In this document: piece after piece, positions 12,936-24,156 of the stretch
How the letters are laid out: each line of letters opens with the position of its first letter
Position numbering within the stretch: the stretch's first letter is position 1
From: Limnanthes douglasii subsp. nivea
Taxonomy: Eukaryota > Streptophyta > Magnoliopsida > Brassicales > Limnanthaceae
Assembly (NCBI GenBank): GCA_036936605.1
Contig: JAUPFV010000005.1
Span: 121,328,453-121,392,452 of the forward strand
Direction: 5' to 3'
Length of the DNA stretch: 64,000 bases
The notes under the pieces: generated by a model
What the model was told of the DNA's origin: nothing
The model's input: only the letters and a program-made list of their open reading frames with translations
Database searches by the model: none
Translations under genes and position numbers: made by a program

Positions 12936-13487
12936 TGAAGTGAGCCGGTTTTGATTAAGGATGAAGATCTGCGCTATGGTGGAAGAGTTGTTGGCTTCGA
13001 TTGGAAGATTTTTTGAGCCGAATTGTTGTTGTCTTGTGGGGAGGGTGGGAAGTTTAAGAGTTGGAGTTGTTTTAGTGTTTAAAATTGATGTTCAAATTTA
13101 TTGTTTGCTTGTAAAGACTTAGTTTAGGGTTTTATTCTTTAGGCGCCTAATTGTTTTGATTTTGCCGCCAATTGTATTTCAAACATTATTGATTCAATAA
13201 ATATCTCATTTTATTAAAAAAAAAGTATTTAGGTAATGTAAATTTAAATATTATCTTTTTCTTCCAACAGATAAGGTATATTTAAGTTAGTTAAAATAAT
13301 GAGAGAAAAATAAGGAAAATAACAAATAAACTTTACCTATCGTATAACTGCTACTACAAATATACCTACCATAATTTAAGCTAATAAATATAGATAGTCT
13401 TTTAACGTATCTGTTGGAAAGAAAAAAATCATATATAATAGTTAATTAACGTATAGTTAATTAACGTATCTGTTGGGGATGCTCTAA

Positions 13488-14006
13488 GAACAGAGAGTTC
13501 CGAGCGTAAATGCAACTACTTTCTCATTTTGTTGACGATAATAAAACTAGGGTTACGGTCTTACGAGCAGAGCTACATACCATGAATTATTCACCGAGCA
13601 TGCCCGCCGACCAGGTCAAGAAATTCATGCACATTTGGGACTGCTTGGTTTTTATGACTTGCCTGGAGATATATTTATGATGTTATTTTGTATAGTATTA
13701 GTAAATAGTAAGGCTCCTTAACAAGTAAGAGAATGGTCGTTTAATATATTAATGGTTTAAAAATGTCTTTTGCTTGATGCAGTATCTGGTGGAGAACCAA
13801 AATTTGATTTTGGCTATTCTTTAATGTCAAAAGTTGGGAAAGCATGTTGATACCGCTGCGTGAGTAGTGTGATATTTATTCGTAAATGGTGTATTTCTCT
13901 TTCTTTTTCTCTTTCTCGGTGAATTATACAAGTCTAATCTTTAGATTTAGTTGCAAATACCACGCGTATGCAAAGAAGTAAGCAAACCCAAGCGGAGGCT
14001 GTTAAA
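13488..14006. other. Intergenic, possible unrecognised gene fragment
   Basis: Between the Harbinger-like element and the Copia element there is single-copy-looking sequence. One stretch (about 13579-13670) is open. A splice-acceptor-like sequence (TTGATGCAG, ending at 13782) precedes a short open segment that ends in TGA near 13848. I do not recognise any protein in it. Confidence 0.3.
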
Positions 14007-14011
14007 GAAGG

Positions 14012-14189
14012 TGTTAGAATATTCAGTGTATTAAGTTTCTTTGTATAGGCTTCTAAGTTCTCTATATATTGAAAGTCTTACTATTGAGTTAACATCTCTA
14101 ATGCATCAATAAAACAAAAAGGAACAGTTTCTAATAAAACACAAAACCCTAGCCGCCTCCTGCGGCTACTTCTCCTTTTGTTTTTAATA
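14012..14189 (+). repeat. Copia 5' LTR (178 bp)
   Basis: The LTR opens with TGTTAG and closes with TTTTTAATA, directly before the primer-binding site. The last 101 bp (14089-14189) match 16947-17047 nearly perfectly. The terminal CA has become TA in this copy, while the 3' copy keeps TAACA. Confidence 0.88.
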
Positions 14190-14200
14190 TGGTATCAGAG
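14190..14200 (+). promoter_or_regulatory. Copia primer-binding site
   Basis: TGGTATCAGAG is complementary to the 3' end of plant initiator methionine tRNA, the standard primer for many plant Copia elements. It abuts the LTR directly. Confidence 0.88.
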
Positions 14201-14239
14201 TACGTGTGATTCTGGGAATTTTGAATATCCTCAACAAAG

Positions 14240-15332
14240 ATGGCTGGCAATGAAGTCGTGGTCAGTCAAATTCATGATGAATTAACAATGCAGATTGCTG
14301 CCATTCTCAGAAATGGTCTTGGAACACAACAACAAACAACTAACCCCGAGAATTTATCCCTAGGGATTAAACTCGATAGTGACAACTATGACCTATGGGC
14401 AAACCTGATGAAGAAAGAAATTGGGGGAAGGGGGAGATGTTCTCACATTACAAGGGAGCCGACACCTCCATCCAAAAATGACAACACATATACAAGGTGG
14501 GAACAAGATGATCAATGTGTTTTCACATGGATTATCCAGAATCTTGAATCTCGCTTGGTGAATAATGTCTTGCAATATCCAAAAGACATTCAGATCTACA
14601 ATAAGAAGACTCAAGAACAAAGACTCTATCAATTGCTAATGGCGATTAATGACAAGCTGTAACCAGTCAAGAGAGATATCCTGAAAAAGGATCATCTTCC
14701 TTCCGTGGAAACAGCATATGCTACAATACGAAGGGAAGTGGTCATGATTAATATACTAAAATCAAGTTCTTCTGATAGTGACTCGATTGAAATTGGAATG
14801 GGTTTGGCTGCTAAAGATTCTTCATAGAGGTTTAAATTCTGATCCAAAGAGAAAGAAGATAAAATCAAAGTTGTATTGCACTCATTGTGGAATGAAGAAA
14901 CACACTAAAAAGACATGTTTTCAGCTGGTTGGCTATCCAGAATGGTGGGAGGACGGTCATAAAGAGAAAAATAACCAGCGTTTCAGATCTAATGTCAAAC
15001 GGGCTTCGTCTACAAGTGGCGGTGAAAATCCGACTAAAAATGAGCAAGGAAGTGGCACTGGTTTTGGAGAAATGGCGGCGAACTCCTATGAAAAACTTGG
15101 AAGTAAAGGGTTTGAGAAATCAATGAATTGGATCTTTGATTGCGGGGCTACGGACACCTTGTCTTATAATCCTAAAGACTTTGGTGACATGATTGAGACT
15201 GCTAGTGGAGAAATTTGTGAAGTCAAAGGGGGAGGTTCAATTATTTTTTCGGAAAAAATGGAAATTAAAAACTGCCTCTACATTCCTTCACTATCCTTAA
15301 AGTTATTATATGTTAGTCAAGTGACAAAATAA
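14240..15332 (+). pseudogene. Copia gag-protease region
   Basis: The first ATG after the primer-binding site opens gag. The N-terminus contains the LDSDNYDLWANLM block of UBN2/retrotran_gag proteins. A stop at 14660-14662 breaks the frame. After a frameshift the open frame from 14778 carries a CCHC knuckle (CTHC, KKH, KKTC near 14880-14920) and a retropepsin-like site reading DCGATDT near 15140, where DSGATDH is typical. The frame ends at 15332. Gag coats the RNA and the protease processes the polyprotein. This copy cannot make either in full. Confidence 0.85.
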
Positions 15333-15341
15333 CTCAACTGT

Positions 15342-16945
15342 GTGGTTCTTATGTATCCATTTTTTTGCATTTTACAGGACATTCGTATGAAGGAGATCAT
15401 TGAGCGTGGTACTAAACAAGGAGGTCTCTATTATGTTGATGAGGTAGTTAATAAGGGACATGTCATGCTTGCTCACGGAACAACCGAAAGGAAACTTTGG
15501 TTATGGTACCGAAGACAATGTCCAACAAGAAATAAATGCCATGGATACTACCAGCGAATCAGCCAAAGAAAATGTCCATCAAGAGGTAAACAATTTACAA
15601 TGTCATAATTCACAAAATGCTACTGACCATGACATTTCAGGAAGTTCATTTGTTGAAACTCAAACTCCGGTTCTTCCCCCAAGAAAAAATAGAGGAGTCC
15701 CTCCTGACCGGTATTCACCGGAACACGTTCCTCGTGCTTCTACATATCCGGTAAAAGCGGACAGAAAAGGAATGACGAAGATTGCAAAGGCGTTTTCAGC
15801 TACTATTCTCTCTGAACAAATCCCTAAAACAACTCAAGAAGCTAAGAAGATGACTGAATGACAAAAGGCAATGAATACCGAAATGGAAGCTCTAAAAAGA
15901 AATGGTACATGGGATAATTGTGTATTACCACAAGGGAAGAAAGCAATCGGGTGTAGATGGGTGTTTAATATAAAATATAAATCCGATGACACCATTGAGC
16001 GACACAAGGCAAGATTGGTTGCCAAAGAATATACACAAACATATGGTATAGACTACTCTGAAACGTTCTCTCCGGTTGCAAAGATTGACACTATCAGAGT
16101 TTTACTTTCAATAGCCGCGAATAAAGATTGGCGTCTTCATAAATTTGATGTAAAGAATGCTTTCTTACATGAAGACTTGGAAGAAGAGGTATATATGGAA
16201 CCCCCACCAGGGTTCTCTGATGGTTTTCAAGAAAATGAGGTATGTAAACTGAAAAAGCATTATATGGGCTCAAACAGTCTCCTCGTGCTTGGTTTGGGAG
16301 ATTTACAATGGCAATGAAGCATTATAGCTACAAACAGAGTAATGGGGATCATACCTTGTTTTACAAAAAGAGAGGAGAATTAGCCACTTGTCTTATAATA
16401 TATGTCGACGATATGGTTATAACGGGGAATGACGAAGAATAAATTAGCTCTCTTAGGAAAAACCTCTTCAAGGAGTTTGAAATGAAAGACCTTGGGGGAT
16501 TGAAGTATTTCCTAGGAATCGAGGTTCTTAGGTCAAGATGAGGGATTTATATCTCCCAACGGAAATATATATTGGATTTATTAGCTGAAGTTGGCATGGT
16601 GGATTGCAAACCAAATGACACTCCTATGGTTGTGAATCACAAACTAAAGATAATTGAAGGGGCCAGACCAGTGAGTAAAGAAAGGTACCAAAGGTTGGTG
16701 GGAAAATTGATTTACCTGGCTCACACTCGACCCGACATTGCATACGCGGTGGGAGTAGTTAGCCAGTTCATGCATCATCCTCAGGAACACCATATGGAGG
16801 CAGTAATGAGGATTATTCGATATCTCAAAGGCACACCAGGAAGATGCATAATTTTTAAGAAAATTGGACACCTTGGTGTTGAAGTATTCAGAGATGCTGA
16901 TTGGGGAGGGAATCCTAACGACAAGCGACTACTTCTCTCTTTGTT
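15342..16945 (+). pseudogene. Copia pol remnant: GAG-pre-integrase, reverse transcriptase, RNase H start
   Basis: A GAG-pre-integrase stub (GGLYYVDE, LWLWYRR) is present to about 15510. The integrase core is deleted. The polyprotein resumes at the linker (PPRKNRGVPPDRY) and then the RT domain. RT blocks include GCRWVFNIKYK, ARLVAKEYTQ, FDVKNAFLHEDLEEEVYMEPP, and the catalytic YVDDM near 16400-16414. RNase H begins (GKLIYLAHTRPDIAYAV) but stops after DADWGGNPNDKR. Breaks are a TGA at 15859-15861 in place of the Trp usual at that site, a frameshift near 16258, a TAA near 16440 and a TGA near 16540. Confidence 0.9.
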
Positions 16946-16946
16946 T

Positions 16947-17047
16947 TTAACATCTCTAATGCATCAATAAAACAAAAAGGAACAGTTTCTAATAAAACAC
17001 AAAACCCTAGCCGCCTCCTGCGACTACTTCTCTCTTTGTTTTTAACA
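16947..17047 (+). repeat. Partial Copia 3' LTR (last 101 bp)
   Basis: This segment matches the last 101 bp of the 5' LTR with very few differences. The first 77 bp of the LTR and the end of pol are missing. The roughly 28 bp at the join (16925-16952, GCGACTACTTCTCTC...) recur at the outer LTR end (17020-17047), so the deletion involved similarity between the RNase H coding sequence and the LTR end. Confidence 0.85.
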
Positions 17048-17052
17048 GAAGG

Positions 17053-17720
17053 TATGAACAAGATTCCTTAAGAATAACACTTTGAGAAAGATAACTCTTA
17101 ATACTTTGTCAATCTGTTCGACTTCGCTATACCTTTTTGTCAAAAGTCTACTTCTATGCTTTCTTTATTAATCTCGTCTCGCAACTCAAATCTTCCTTCG
17201 CCTTTATCTCTTAAGTACCAATTATTACACTCCTGATAGCTCTGAAATGGTAATCATACATTCGCATATTTCACTTAAAATTATAACCATTTTGTGTTTC
17301 AATACTTGAAAAACAAACACGGTGTTTTCTTGAAAGATATAAGCTAGTCTGGATGACAATGAACACTGTCCAAGAACACGAAACATTTAAGTTTCTCGAA
17401 AGATATTTTGCCATTACTCTGGCGTAAGCCAGTCCCTTTCAAAAATAAACTGAAATATCCTTACGTTATTGTATTCTATAGATTTGGAGTTTGTAATAAT
17501 GAAAATAATGGAAAAACATAAAGCAGTCAATTGAGCTAAGAAATTTGACATAATAATATCATAACAAAGAAGTATAAAAAAGAATCAAAACCATCCACCC
17601 CTGAAACATACTGTCTATACCATTTGCAAGTTTTTTGACACTACATGATCCAAAATAACAAACAACCTCCTAATTCTTGCTACAAGTAGATCTATGTGAT
17701 CGTTCTTCGTAAAAACCGGT
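17053..17720. other. 3' flank of the ubiquitin-eL40 pseudogene, no other gene
   Basis: AT-rich DNA downstream of the minus-strand eL40 stop codon at 17721. It should contain the gene's ancestral 3' UTR. No coding sequence or repeat was recognised. Confidence 0.4.
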
Positions 17721-18376
17721 CTACTTGATCTTCTTCTTGGCCCCCAGCTGAATAAAAGATAATAGTAAACTCTCATGTCAAGATATTGGAACTAGACAAT
17801 AAAAAACAATCAAACAGCGGCGATAACCTGGTCGCTGTGTCCACATTTCGTTTTCCTGCAGTTCATAGCACAAGGGCGCAAACGGGCATAGTATCTGCAA
17901 CAAAATCCAAGCAAGCACATGTAAGGAATCATATAAATATCAAGTATAACCGGTAAGTAAAACAGTATTAATTTGTTACGAGGAACTGTTGGCATTAAAG
18001 ATGAACTGTGTTATCTAACATATTGTAAAGGTCTGGTCTGGAATGGCTATTGCAAGAAATATCCAAATATCCACACACCAAATGCGATTAAGAGAATACA
18101 CCGCCAACCTTTGAGTCATATGGTACAGTTTAAGCTTCCCAGTCTGAAATTGTTTAAACTCTTCGAAACATATACTTCCAAAACTCAAAAACAACAAATA
18201 ATATACAGCGCACGGCTGACGGCTATGCCTTAATATAAGTTATACCTTCTCCGCACATGGAAATAATAAGGACTCGTTATGTATAGTCTCCAAACCAGTT
18301 TCTAAAAATATGCATATTGGAAGTTTATAGAAAGCAAATAGATAAGAGTTAAGAAATGGAAACTTACTTGCGGCAA

Positions 18377-18392
18377 AACAACTTCTCCTTGG
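18377..18392. repeat. LINE 3 target-site duplication, 3' copy
   Basis: AACAACTTCTCCTTGG lies directly next to the A tail and within exon 3 of the ubiquitin-eL40 gene. It is identical to 24141-24156. Confidence 0.93.
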
Positions 18393-18557
18393 TTTTTTTT
18401 TTTTTTTTAACAAAACACAAACATTTTATTGATGTAGAAAAGAATATTACAATCAATGTTTAAGATCTATGCTTGAAATCTCTAAGCTAACAGATACTTA
18501 GAGTATTGACATTACAGTTGGATCTTGGTCCTACATTGATTTCTAAGATAATATTCT

Positions 18558-18700
18558 TGTAGAATCTTCAAATTTCTTGATGTTGGATCGTGAACACCAT
18601 CTATCAGATCACCATCTAACTCCCTCCAAGCTGCATCTTCTTCAAATTTCTTGTGAACACCATCTTTCAGATCACCAAGCTTCATCTTCTTCCAATTTCT
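18558..18700 (-). repeat. Imperfect duplication in the LINE 3 3' UTR
   Basis: Two copies of a segment containing CTTCAAATTTCTTG, GAACACCATCT and CAGATCACC lie about 70-80 bp apart. LINE 2 also has a duplicated 3' UTR, of unrelated sequence. Confidence 0.55.
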
Positions 18701-18790
18701 GATAAGATTCATCTTACTCCCTGAGCCTCCTTGTTATATACCTGCATAGAGAAAACGAAACAAAGGTCAGGTAGAAACCTGACATAAGAG

Positions 18791-21700
18791 TTAGTCCGAG
18801 AATCTAAAGTAGCCCAAATTCAAGCTTTCTAACAAAAGAATAGCATTAAAAGGGCTAGGACAGTTCAGTCCATTAAAAGAACAGTCTTGCTTTTTTTCCA
18901 AAGCATATTTAACTATCCAATCTGAGGCTACATTTTCTTCCCTAAACACATATTTTAAAGTCATCTTTGATGAAAACAAATTTCTACAACATGATAATGC
19001 TTTAGATAGATACCAAGGGCACTTATTGTAGGCTATCATATTAAATAATTGAAGATAATCAGTTTCAATGTCAATATGAGTAAGATTGTTCCTACAACAG
19101 TATTGTAACCCATATAATAAGGCTAGAGATTCAGCAACAATAGGAGAATTCTTTCCTATTAAGAGACCCTGACCCTCTACTAACTTACCACTATGATTTT
19201 TCAAAACAAAACCACTGCTAGATTCACCATTATACAATGAAGAACCATCACAGTTAAGCTTGAGCTTATCAATAGCAGGGGGATGCCATTTAATATATAA
19301 ACTAGTTTTATCATCTGAACTATGATTGTAACAATCTAATTCTTTAGCTATATACATATCATGTCTCCAATGCTTCCTTTTTAACAAAGAGGATCTATCT
19401 AGACAAAACAGCATAGACTTAACTTGCTTTATTATCGTAATATCAGAACAAAATCTACCCACATGTTTCCTCTTATTTCTAGCCATCCAGATGGACCACA
19501 CTATCAAAGCAGGAATAATGGATCTAATATGTATTCTAGATTGAGAAGAAGAAAACCATCTATTTACTATATGATTTATTGACATGTATCTACCAACAAA
19601 GATTCTGAAAAGATTAGCAAAATATAACCATACATTCCATATCATCGGACAATTAACAAACAAGTGATTAAGGGACTCATATTCATCACAGAATTGGCAC
19701 TTAGAGACTAAACTTATACTTCTATTTTGAATATTGGTATCAACAGAAATAAGATTGTTTAAAACTCTCCAAAGTGTTATAGAACATTTTGTAGGTATTA
19801 TACTATTCCAAATTTTCCTTTTAAAAGAGGGTTGAACATGCTTATCTCTTATGTTGTTAACAGTATGTTTAAGATTGAAACTACCATCTGTAGAGAGTCT
19901 CCAGATGATCAAATCATCATTATATTGATTAACCATAATACTGACTATTTTATTAACCACAAAATCATTATTAATATCCTCCTTAAGTTTTTCCAGATTC
20001 CAAGAGTGATTAAGCCAATACTCATTAACCTTAGTATAGGAGTACCAGGTATTAGATTCATTATAGTTCAATTTAATGATTGGATTCCTATCAAACCATC
20101 TATCTAAGTAAAAGTCAACATTCCCTATCCTATTTCCCAATATATATGTTCTTCAGCTTTAATTCTGACTTTTAACATTCTTTTCCAAATAAGAGAATCA
20201 TATTGCTTAGCTATAACTTGTAAATGATGTATATTAGAACAATACTTATTATATAGCAAATTTTCCAATAATAATTTCATCATAATAAGAGTTCTTATTC
20301 TTAAGGAAGATTGGTATTCCTAAGTGTTTAAAATGTAAACTACAATGATGGAAAACCAGTAAGTGTTCTAGTATTGTTATTCTAGGTCTAGACATTGTTG
20401 ATGGCACTACAAATGATGTTTTCTGTAAATTTATTTGTTGACCTGATAGTATTTGATAAGATAATAAAAATCTACCTATCTTTTTAAGATTTCTAACAGA
20501 ATCATTTAAAAACAGAAGTACATCGTCAGCAAAAGCCAGACAGTTTATTGTAATAGAACTCATAGTCTTATAAATCTGAGATGGATCTAAGGCAATACTT
20601 TTATTCACTCCTCTAATAAGAAATTATTCTGCTAATATAAACAGGGAAGGGGATAAAGGATCCCCCTGCCTAACAACATTAGAAGATTTAAAATAGCCAA
20701 AAGCTAAACCATTAATAATCACAGAATACTGAATATGCTTTATACTCTTTCTAATTAGACTAATAACCTGAATACTAAAACCAAAAGATTACAAGACCTG
20801 GCAAATGAACTTAAAGTTAATTTTATCAAAGGCTTTCTTCATGTCCAAGTTAATAATAATGTTACTACCCCTCTGCTTTTTGTTCAAATCATTTACCATC
20901 TCTTGTGTAATAAGTATGTTCTCTTGGATAGTTCTATTAGGCACATATGCACCCTGTTCTCTAGAGATTCGTTTAGGCAATAAACAACTTAGTCTATTAT
21001 TTATAAGCTTGGATATAATTCTGTTGAATACAGAACAGAGACTAATAGGTCTAAACTCAGACCAATACTTAGCATTTGGTTTCTTTGGTATTAAGCAAAT
21101 AGAAGTTGCAAACATCCCACGAGGAAAACTACCTTTAACAAAATAATCAGATACATCATTAACAAGATCCTCCCTAATTATAGACCAACACTCACTATAG
21201 AATCTGGAGTTGAAACCATCAACTCCAAAGACACTAGCACTATTTAATCCCTTAATAACCCTATGCACCTCATCTAAAGTTGGCTTAGCTAATAGGGATA
21301 TATTATCAAGATCACTAACCAGCTTAGGAATAATATCTTGAGGGAAATCAGGTATTGATTCTGGTACATCTTTTGTATTAAGTAGTTCTGAAAAATAAGT
21401 AACAGCTGACTCACCTATAAGCTTTAGATCCTCTAATTTTTCATTGTTATCAATAATTTCATCAATCATATTTCTAGACCTCTTTTCCTTAACATAATTA
21501 TGAAAAGTCTTAGTGTTTTTATCCCCATCCTTTAACCACTTAGAAGCACTCTTTTGCATCCAAAAAGTTTCTTCCCTAGCTAATAAGACCATATGTTTAG
21601 ACTTAAGCTCAGAAAGCCTCTTATTGTTTTCTATAGTATAAGAAACCTCTAACAAGCTCTCAACTATGCTAATTTCCTCTTCAGTCTTTTCAATGCAGTC

Positions 21701-22588
21701 AAAAATGTTACCAAAGATATCTTTATTCCAGTTTTTTAAATGATTTTTAAGTCTTTTTAGTTTAAACCAAAATAGAAAAATGGAATTTAGATGAGAAGGT
21801 AGTTCTAATGGAATCAACTAATTATTTTCAACTGTTAACAAGAAATCAGGATGGCTTAACCACATATTATGAAACCTAAAAGGAGGTTTATGAACATTTA
21901 ACACTGATGAAACTGAGATTAATAAGGGTGAGTGATCTGACCCTATTCTGGTTAGATGCCTCACCCTAGTAACATTGAATTTATCTCTCCATTTATCATT
22001 ATGCAAAGCTCGGTCTAGTCTTTTCCATTTATGGCTATTGGTCCAGGTAAAATTAGTACCTGAGAATCCAGGATCCTCAAGACTACAGTCCAAAATCATA
22101 TTGTTAAAATCCTCCATAGAATTCATACAAAGTGTAACACAGTTAATTTGTTCACTATGATTAGAGATAATGTTAAAGTCTCATACTACAAGCCAAGGTT
22201 CATTAGAAATACTGTTAGATATATCCCTCAATTGGTTCCAGAGATCTAATCTTAGAAGCCTAGTACATTTTGCATATACTATGGTAACCAGGAACTCCTC
22301 CACAGAGTCAGACTGGTTTACCATAGTATGAACTAATTGATCAGAATTTAAGAGAATATTAATCTTATAAGATTTTTTCCAAAATAACCAGATTTTATTG
22401 TTTTTATTACCAAAATATTGATCAAAACCTAATTTTCTAGAAGTTCTATCTAGTTTTTCATTAGACAACATAGGTTCCTGAATTACTACCAGATCTATAT
22501 AAAACTTTATAGTTAAACTTTTAATTCTTCTAATTGTGTTAACATTACCTACTCCTCTGGCATTCCAATTCAAAAAAGAGACTGTCAT
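18791..22588 (-). pseudogene. LINE 3 ORF2, endonuclease-RT-RNase H with internal deletion
   Basis: ATG at 22588 opens the endonuclease (FLNWNARGVG, VIQEPM, DFNII). Stops interrupt it at 22181-22183 (before DFNII, where Gly is expected) and near 21815 (where Trp is usual). The RT domain has LDMKKAFDKI, VRQGDPLSPSLFILAE and an intact FADD box in CLAFADDVLLF near 20530. Further stops occur near 20787 and 20624. After IIIGK (near 20260) the sequence jumps to KLLYNKYC, so much of the thumb/connection region is missing. zf-RVT and RNase H follow in one long open frame (20140-18791) with SLVSKCQFCDE and LKLNCDGSS. The element is not autonomous. Confidence 0.9.
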
Positions 22589-24008
22589 TTTTAATCATTT
22601 TTGAGGATCTTACAGATCCTTTGAAAGCTAGTGGTTTGTTAATTAGATTATTCTTTAGTCCTTTAACTTTAACTTTGGAATATTTCTTATTACTTATCCT
22701 ATCAGGCATCTCTATATCAGTCGAAACATCACACAAATCCCTATCATTATTATTGTCATCATTTAATATATCAAAAGTATTACTAAGGTTAATAGACTGT
22801 AAGGCCTCAATAACATCACTATCATTTAAAATAGGTGGATTCAAATTTTGATTAAAGGATAAACAATTATCATTTGTCTTCCTAGATGGAGAAGTATCAA
22901 CAACTTTATTAATTAGTTTCCGATTATCCTTAACATGCTCACAAGTATCATTTTCATTGGGAACTATCATAGATTTAAGTTTAGGAATCCATTTCTCCTT
23001 ATGTTTTATATTATTAACTTGCAAATTCAATTGTTTTTTATGATTAAATTCCTCAATTTTACAACTGGGTTCACTATGACCTAAATGCCTACATTTTTTA
23101 CAATAAGCAGGTATGTCATTATAAATGACATCCTGCCAGTAACCATCTCGATCCCCAAAGCTTATCCAAAGTCTTTGGGGAAGAAGACTTGAAGTATCAA
23201 CCACATTCCAGACCTTACACAAGTTATAACTAGCCCTATTTCTATATGGTATCCATGTTTTCAACGGCAAACCAATCGCCTTGGCAATATGTTCTATAGT
23301 ATGAGAGTTATACATATGTTCTGGGATTCTAGGGAAAGAAATCCAAACTGGAGTCAATGGAGACTCCCGTTTGGGATTGAAATCTGTTGTCCACCTAAGA
23401 ATTCTAAAAGAAAATATACCCACAGTTCTCACAGTACGTTTCCAAAAAAAATTAACATCATCTAAGACATCGAATTCAACAAATATATGTCTATAGTCCC
23501 ATTTGAACACACTGAAATTGCCTATGAATTTAAAAGATTCTAAATAAACCCTAAAGTCAGAAACAGAAGGGGATACAAAATAAAATTTGGAAATTAACGT
23601 AAAATTAGAAAGAGAAGAGAGTTTGATCTTATCTGGTTCGTCAAATTTGACGAAAGTATATCCATCCTCCACTCTTGTCGAAACGTTAGCATGCACAAAG
23701 GAACGATCTTTTCTTGCATTTTCTCCTGGGTAGATCCCTCCTGAGTTCATCTTCAGCACCTCAGCAAACGTTGGTCTTGAATCTTGCTTCTGTCTCTTTG
23801 AATCAGCAACGAACTGAGTCTGATTTTGATTTTCCCCTTCGAAAACAGGGTTTTCATAAAGCTTGCTTTGAGCAACAGGAAGTTGCAAAGCATTGTTCGA
23901 CATATTATCTCGAGAAAGATTTGGAAAAATCGTCTGGTTTTGTAGGTTAGGGATTGATTTCTGGATTTGGTGCTCTTCGAGAGGAAGAGACGAAAGAGGT
24001 GGCTGCAT
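22545..24008 (-). CDS. LINE 3 ORF1, gag-like RNA-binding protein (intact, 487 aa)
   Basis: A full open frame from ATG at 24008 to the stop at 22545. The N-terminus is low complexity. A DUF4283-type domain follows at about residues 115-260, with FVEFDVLDD and PVWISFPRIPEHMY. A CCHC knuckle reads CKKC, GH, EPSC at about residues 298-311. The tail is basic and acidic. It overlaps ORF2 by 44 bp, like the ORF1/ORF2 overlap of LINE 2. The protein is expected to form the ribonucleoprotein with the element RNA. No in-frame stop is present, in contrast to every other LINE ORF in the window. Confidence 0.88.
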   Translation of the reverse strand: MQPPLSSLPLEEHQIQKSIPNLQNQTIFPNLSRDNMSNNALQLPVAQSKLYENPVFEGENQNQTQFVADSKRQKQDSRPTFAEVLKMNSGGIYPGENARKDRSFVHANVSTRVEDGYTFVKFDEPDKIKLSSLSNFTLISKFYFVSPSVSDFRVYLESFKFIGNFSVFKWDYRHIFVEFDVLDDVNFFWKRTVRTVGIFSFRILRWTTDFNPKRESPLTPVWISFPRIPEHMYNSHTIEHIAKAIGLPLKTWIPYRNRASYNLCKVWNVVDTSSLLPQRLWISFGDRDGYWQDVIYNDIPAYCKKCRHLGHSEPSCKIEEFNHKKQLNLQVNNIKHKEKWIPKLKSMIVPNENDTCEHVKDNRKLINKVVDTSPSRKTNDNCLSFNQNLNPPILNDSDVIEALQSINLSNTFDILNDDNNNDRDLCDVSTDIEMPDRISNKKYSKVKVKGLKNNLINKPLAFKGSVRSSKMIKNDSLFFELECQRSR

Positions 24009-24140
24009 TGATAGATGGGTAAGGAAAAGTAGATTAGGGTTAGAAGAAAGAGGCGCACCGATAAGACCGTGAAATCAAGAAGTCCAAGTTTAGTTCTTGG
24101 AGCTTTTCTTGGGCCATCTTTTCCTCCATTCTTCCTTTTC

Positions 24141-24156
24141 AACAACTTCTCCTTGG
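24141..24156. repeat. LINE 3 target-site duplication, 5' copy
   Basis: Identical to 18377-18392. The following TTG continues the coding sequence of the interrupted exon. Confidence 0.93.

Larger units (their letters stand above)
7053..13223 (+). mobile_element. Near full-length L1-type LINE (LINE 2)
   Basis: The element has a 5' leader, ORF1 (7244-8545), an ORF2 that overlaps it by 8 bp (8538-12655), a 3' UTR with an internal duplication and a short A tail at 13215-13223. This is the standard structure of a plant L1-clade LINE. Decay is modest: two stops in ORF1, and one stop plus at least three frameshifts in ORF2. No target-site duplication was recognised, so both ends are approximate, especially the 5' end. 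Confidence 0.8.
7003..13484. mobile_element. PIF/Harbinger-like element with TAA duplications, interrupted by a LINE
   Basis: The left end GAGCATCCACAACAAA (7003-7018) and the right end (13469-13484), read on the opposite strand as GAGCATCCCCAACAGA, match at 14 of 16 bases. Both are flanked by TAA (7000-7002 and 13485-13487). A 3-bp TWA target duplication with termini of this kind is known for PIF/Harbinger and Tourist-like elements. Only the outer parts, roughly 7003-7052 and 13224-13484, are native. The rest is a LINE that landed inside. The right part has an internal direct repeat (TTAACGTATCTGTTGG at 13397 and 13462). No transposase is seen, so this was a non-autonomous element. The superfamily assignment is inferred from the ends only. 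Confidence 0.6.
14012..17047 (+). mobile_element. Copia LTR retrotransposon with internal deletions
   Basis: The element is flanked by GAAGG on both sides (14007-14011 and 17048-17052), the 5-bp target duplication expected for Copia. It starts TGTTAGAATATT and ends TTTTTAACA. It contains a primer-binding site, gag, protease, a remnant of pre-integrase sequence, reverse transcriptase and the first part of RNase H. The integrase core is missing between about 15500 and 15540. RNase H is cut at about 16925. At 3036 bp it is much shorter than a full Copia element, which is usually 4.5-6 kb. Confidence 0.9.
18393..24140 (-). mobile_element. L1-type LINE (LINE 3) inserted in the ubiquitin-eL40 gene
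   Basis: The 5748-bp insertion is bounded by a perfect 16-bp target duplication, AACAACTTCTCCTTGG, at 18377-18392 and 24141-24156. On the minus strand it starts at 24140 and ends with a 16-base A tail (18393-18408). It has the host gene's orientation. It contains an intact ORF1, a damaged ORF2, and a 3' UTR with an internal repeat. The perfect duplication, intact tail and open ORF1 indicate a fairly young insertion. Confidence 0.93.

Noticed and set aside
7018..13240. Target-site duplication of LINE 2
   Set aside because: No sequence after the A tail could be matched to the 5' side, so none is claimed.
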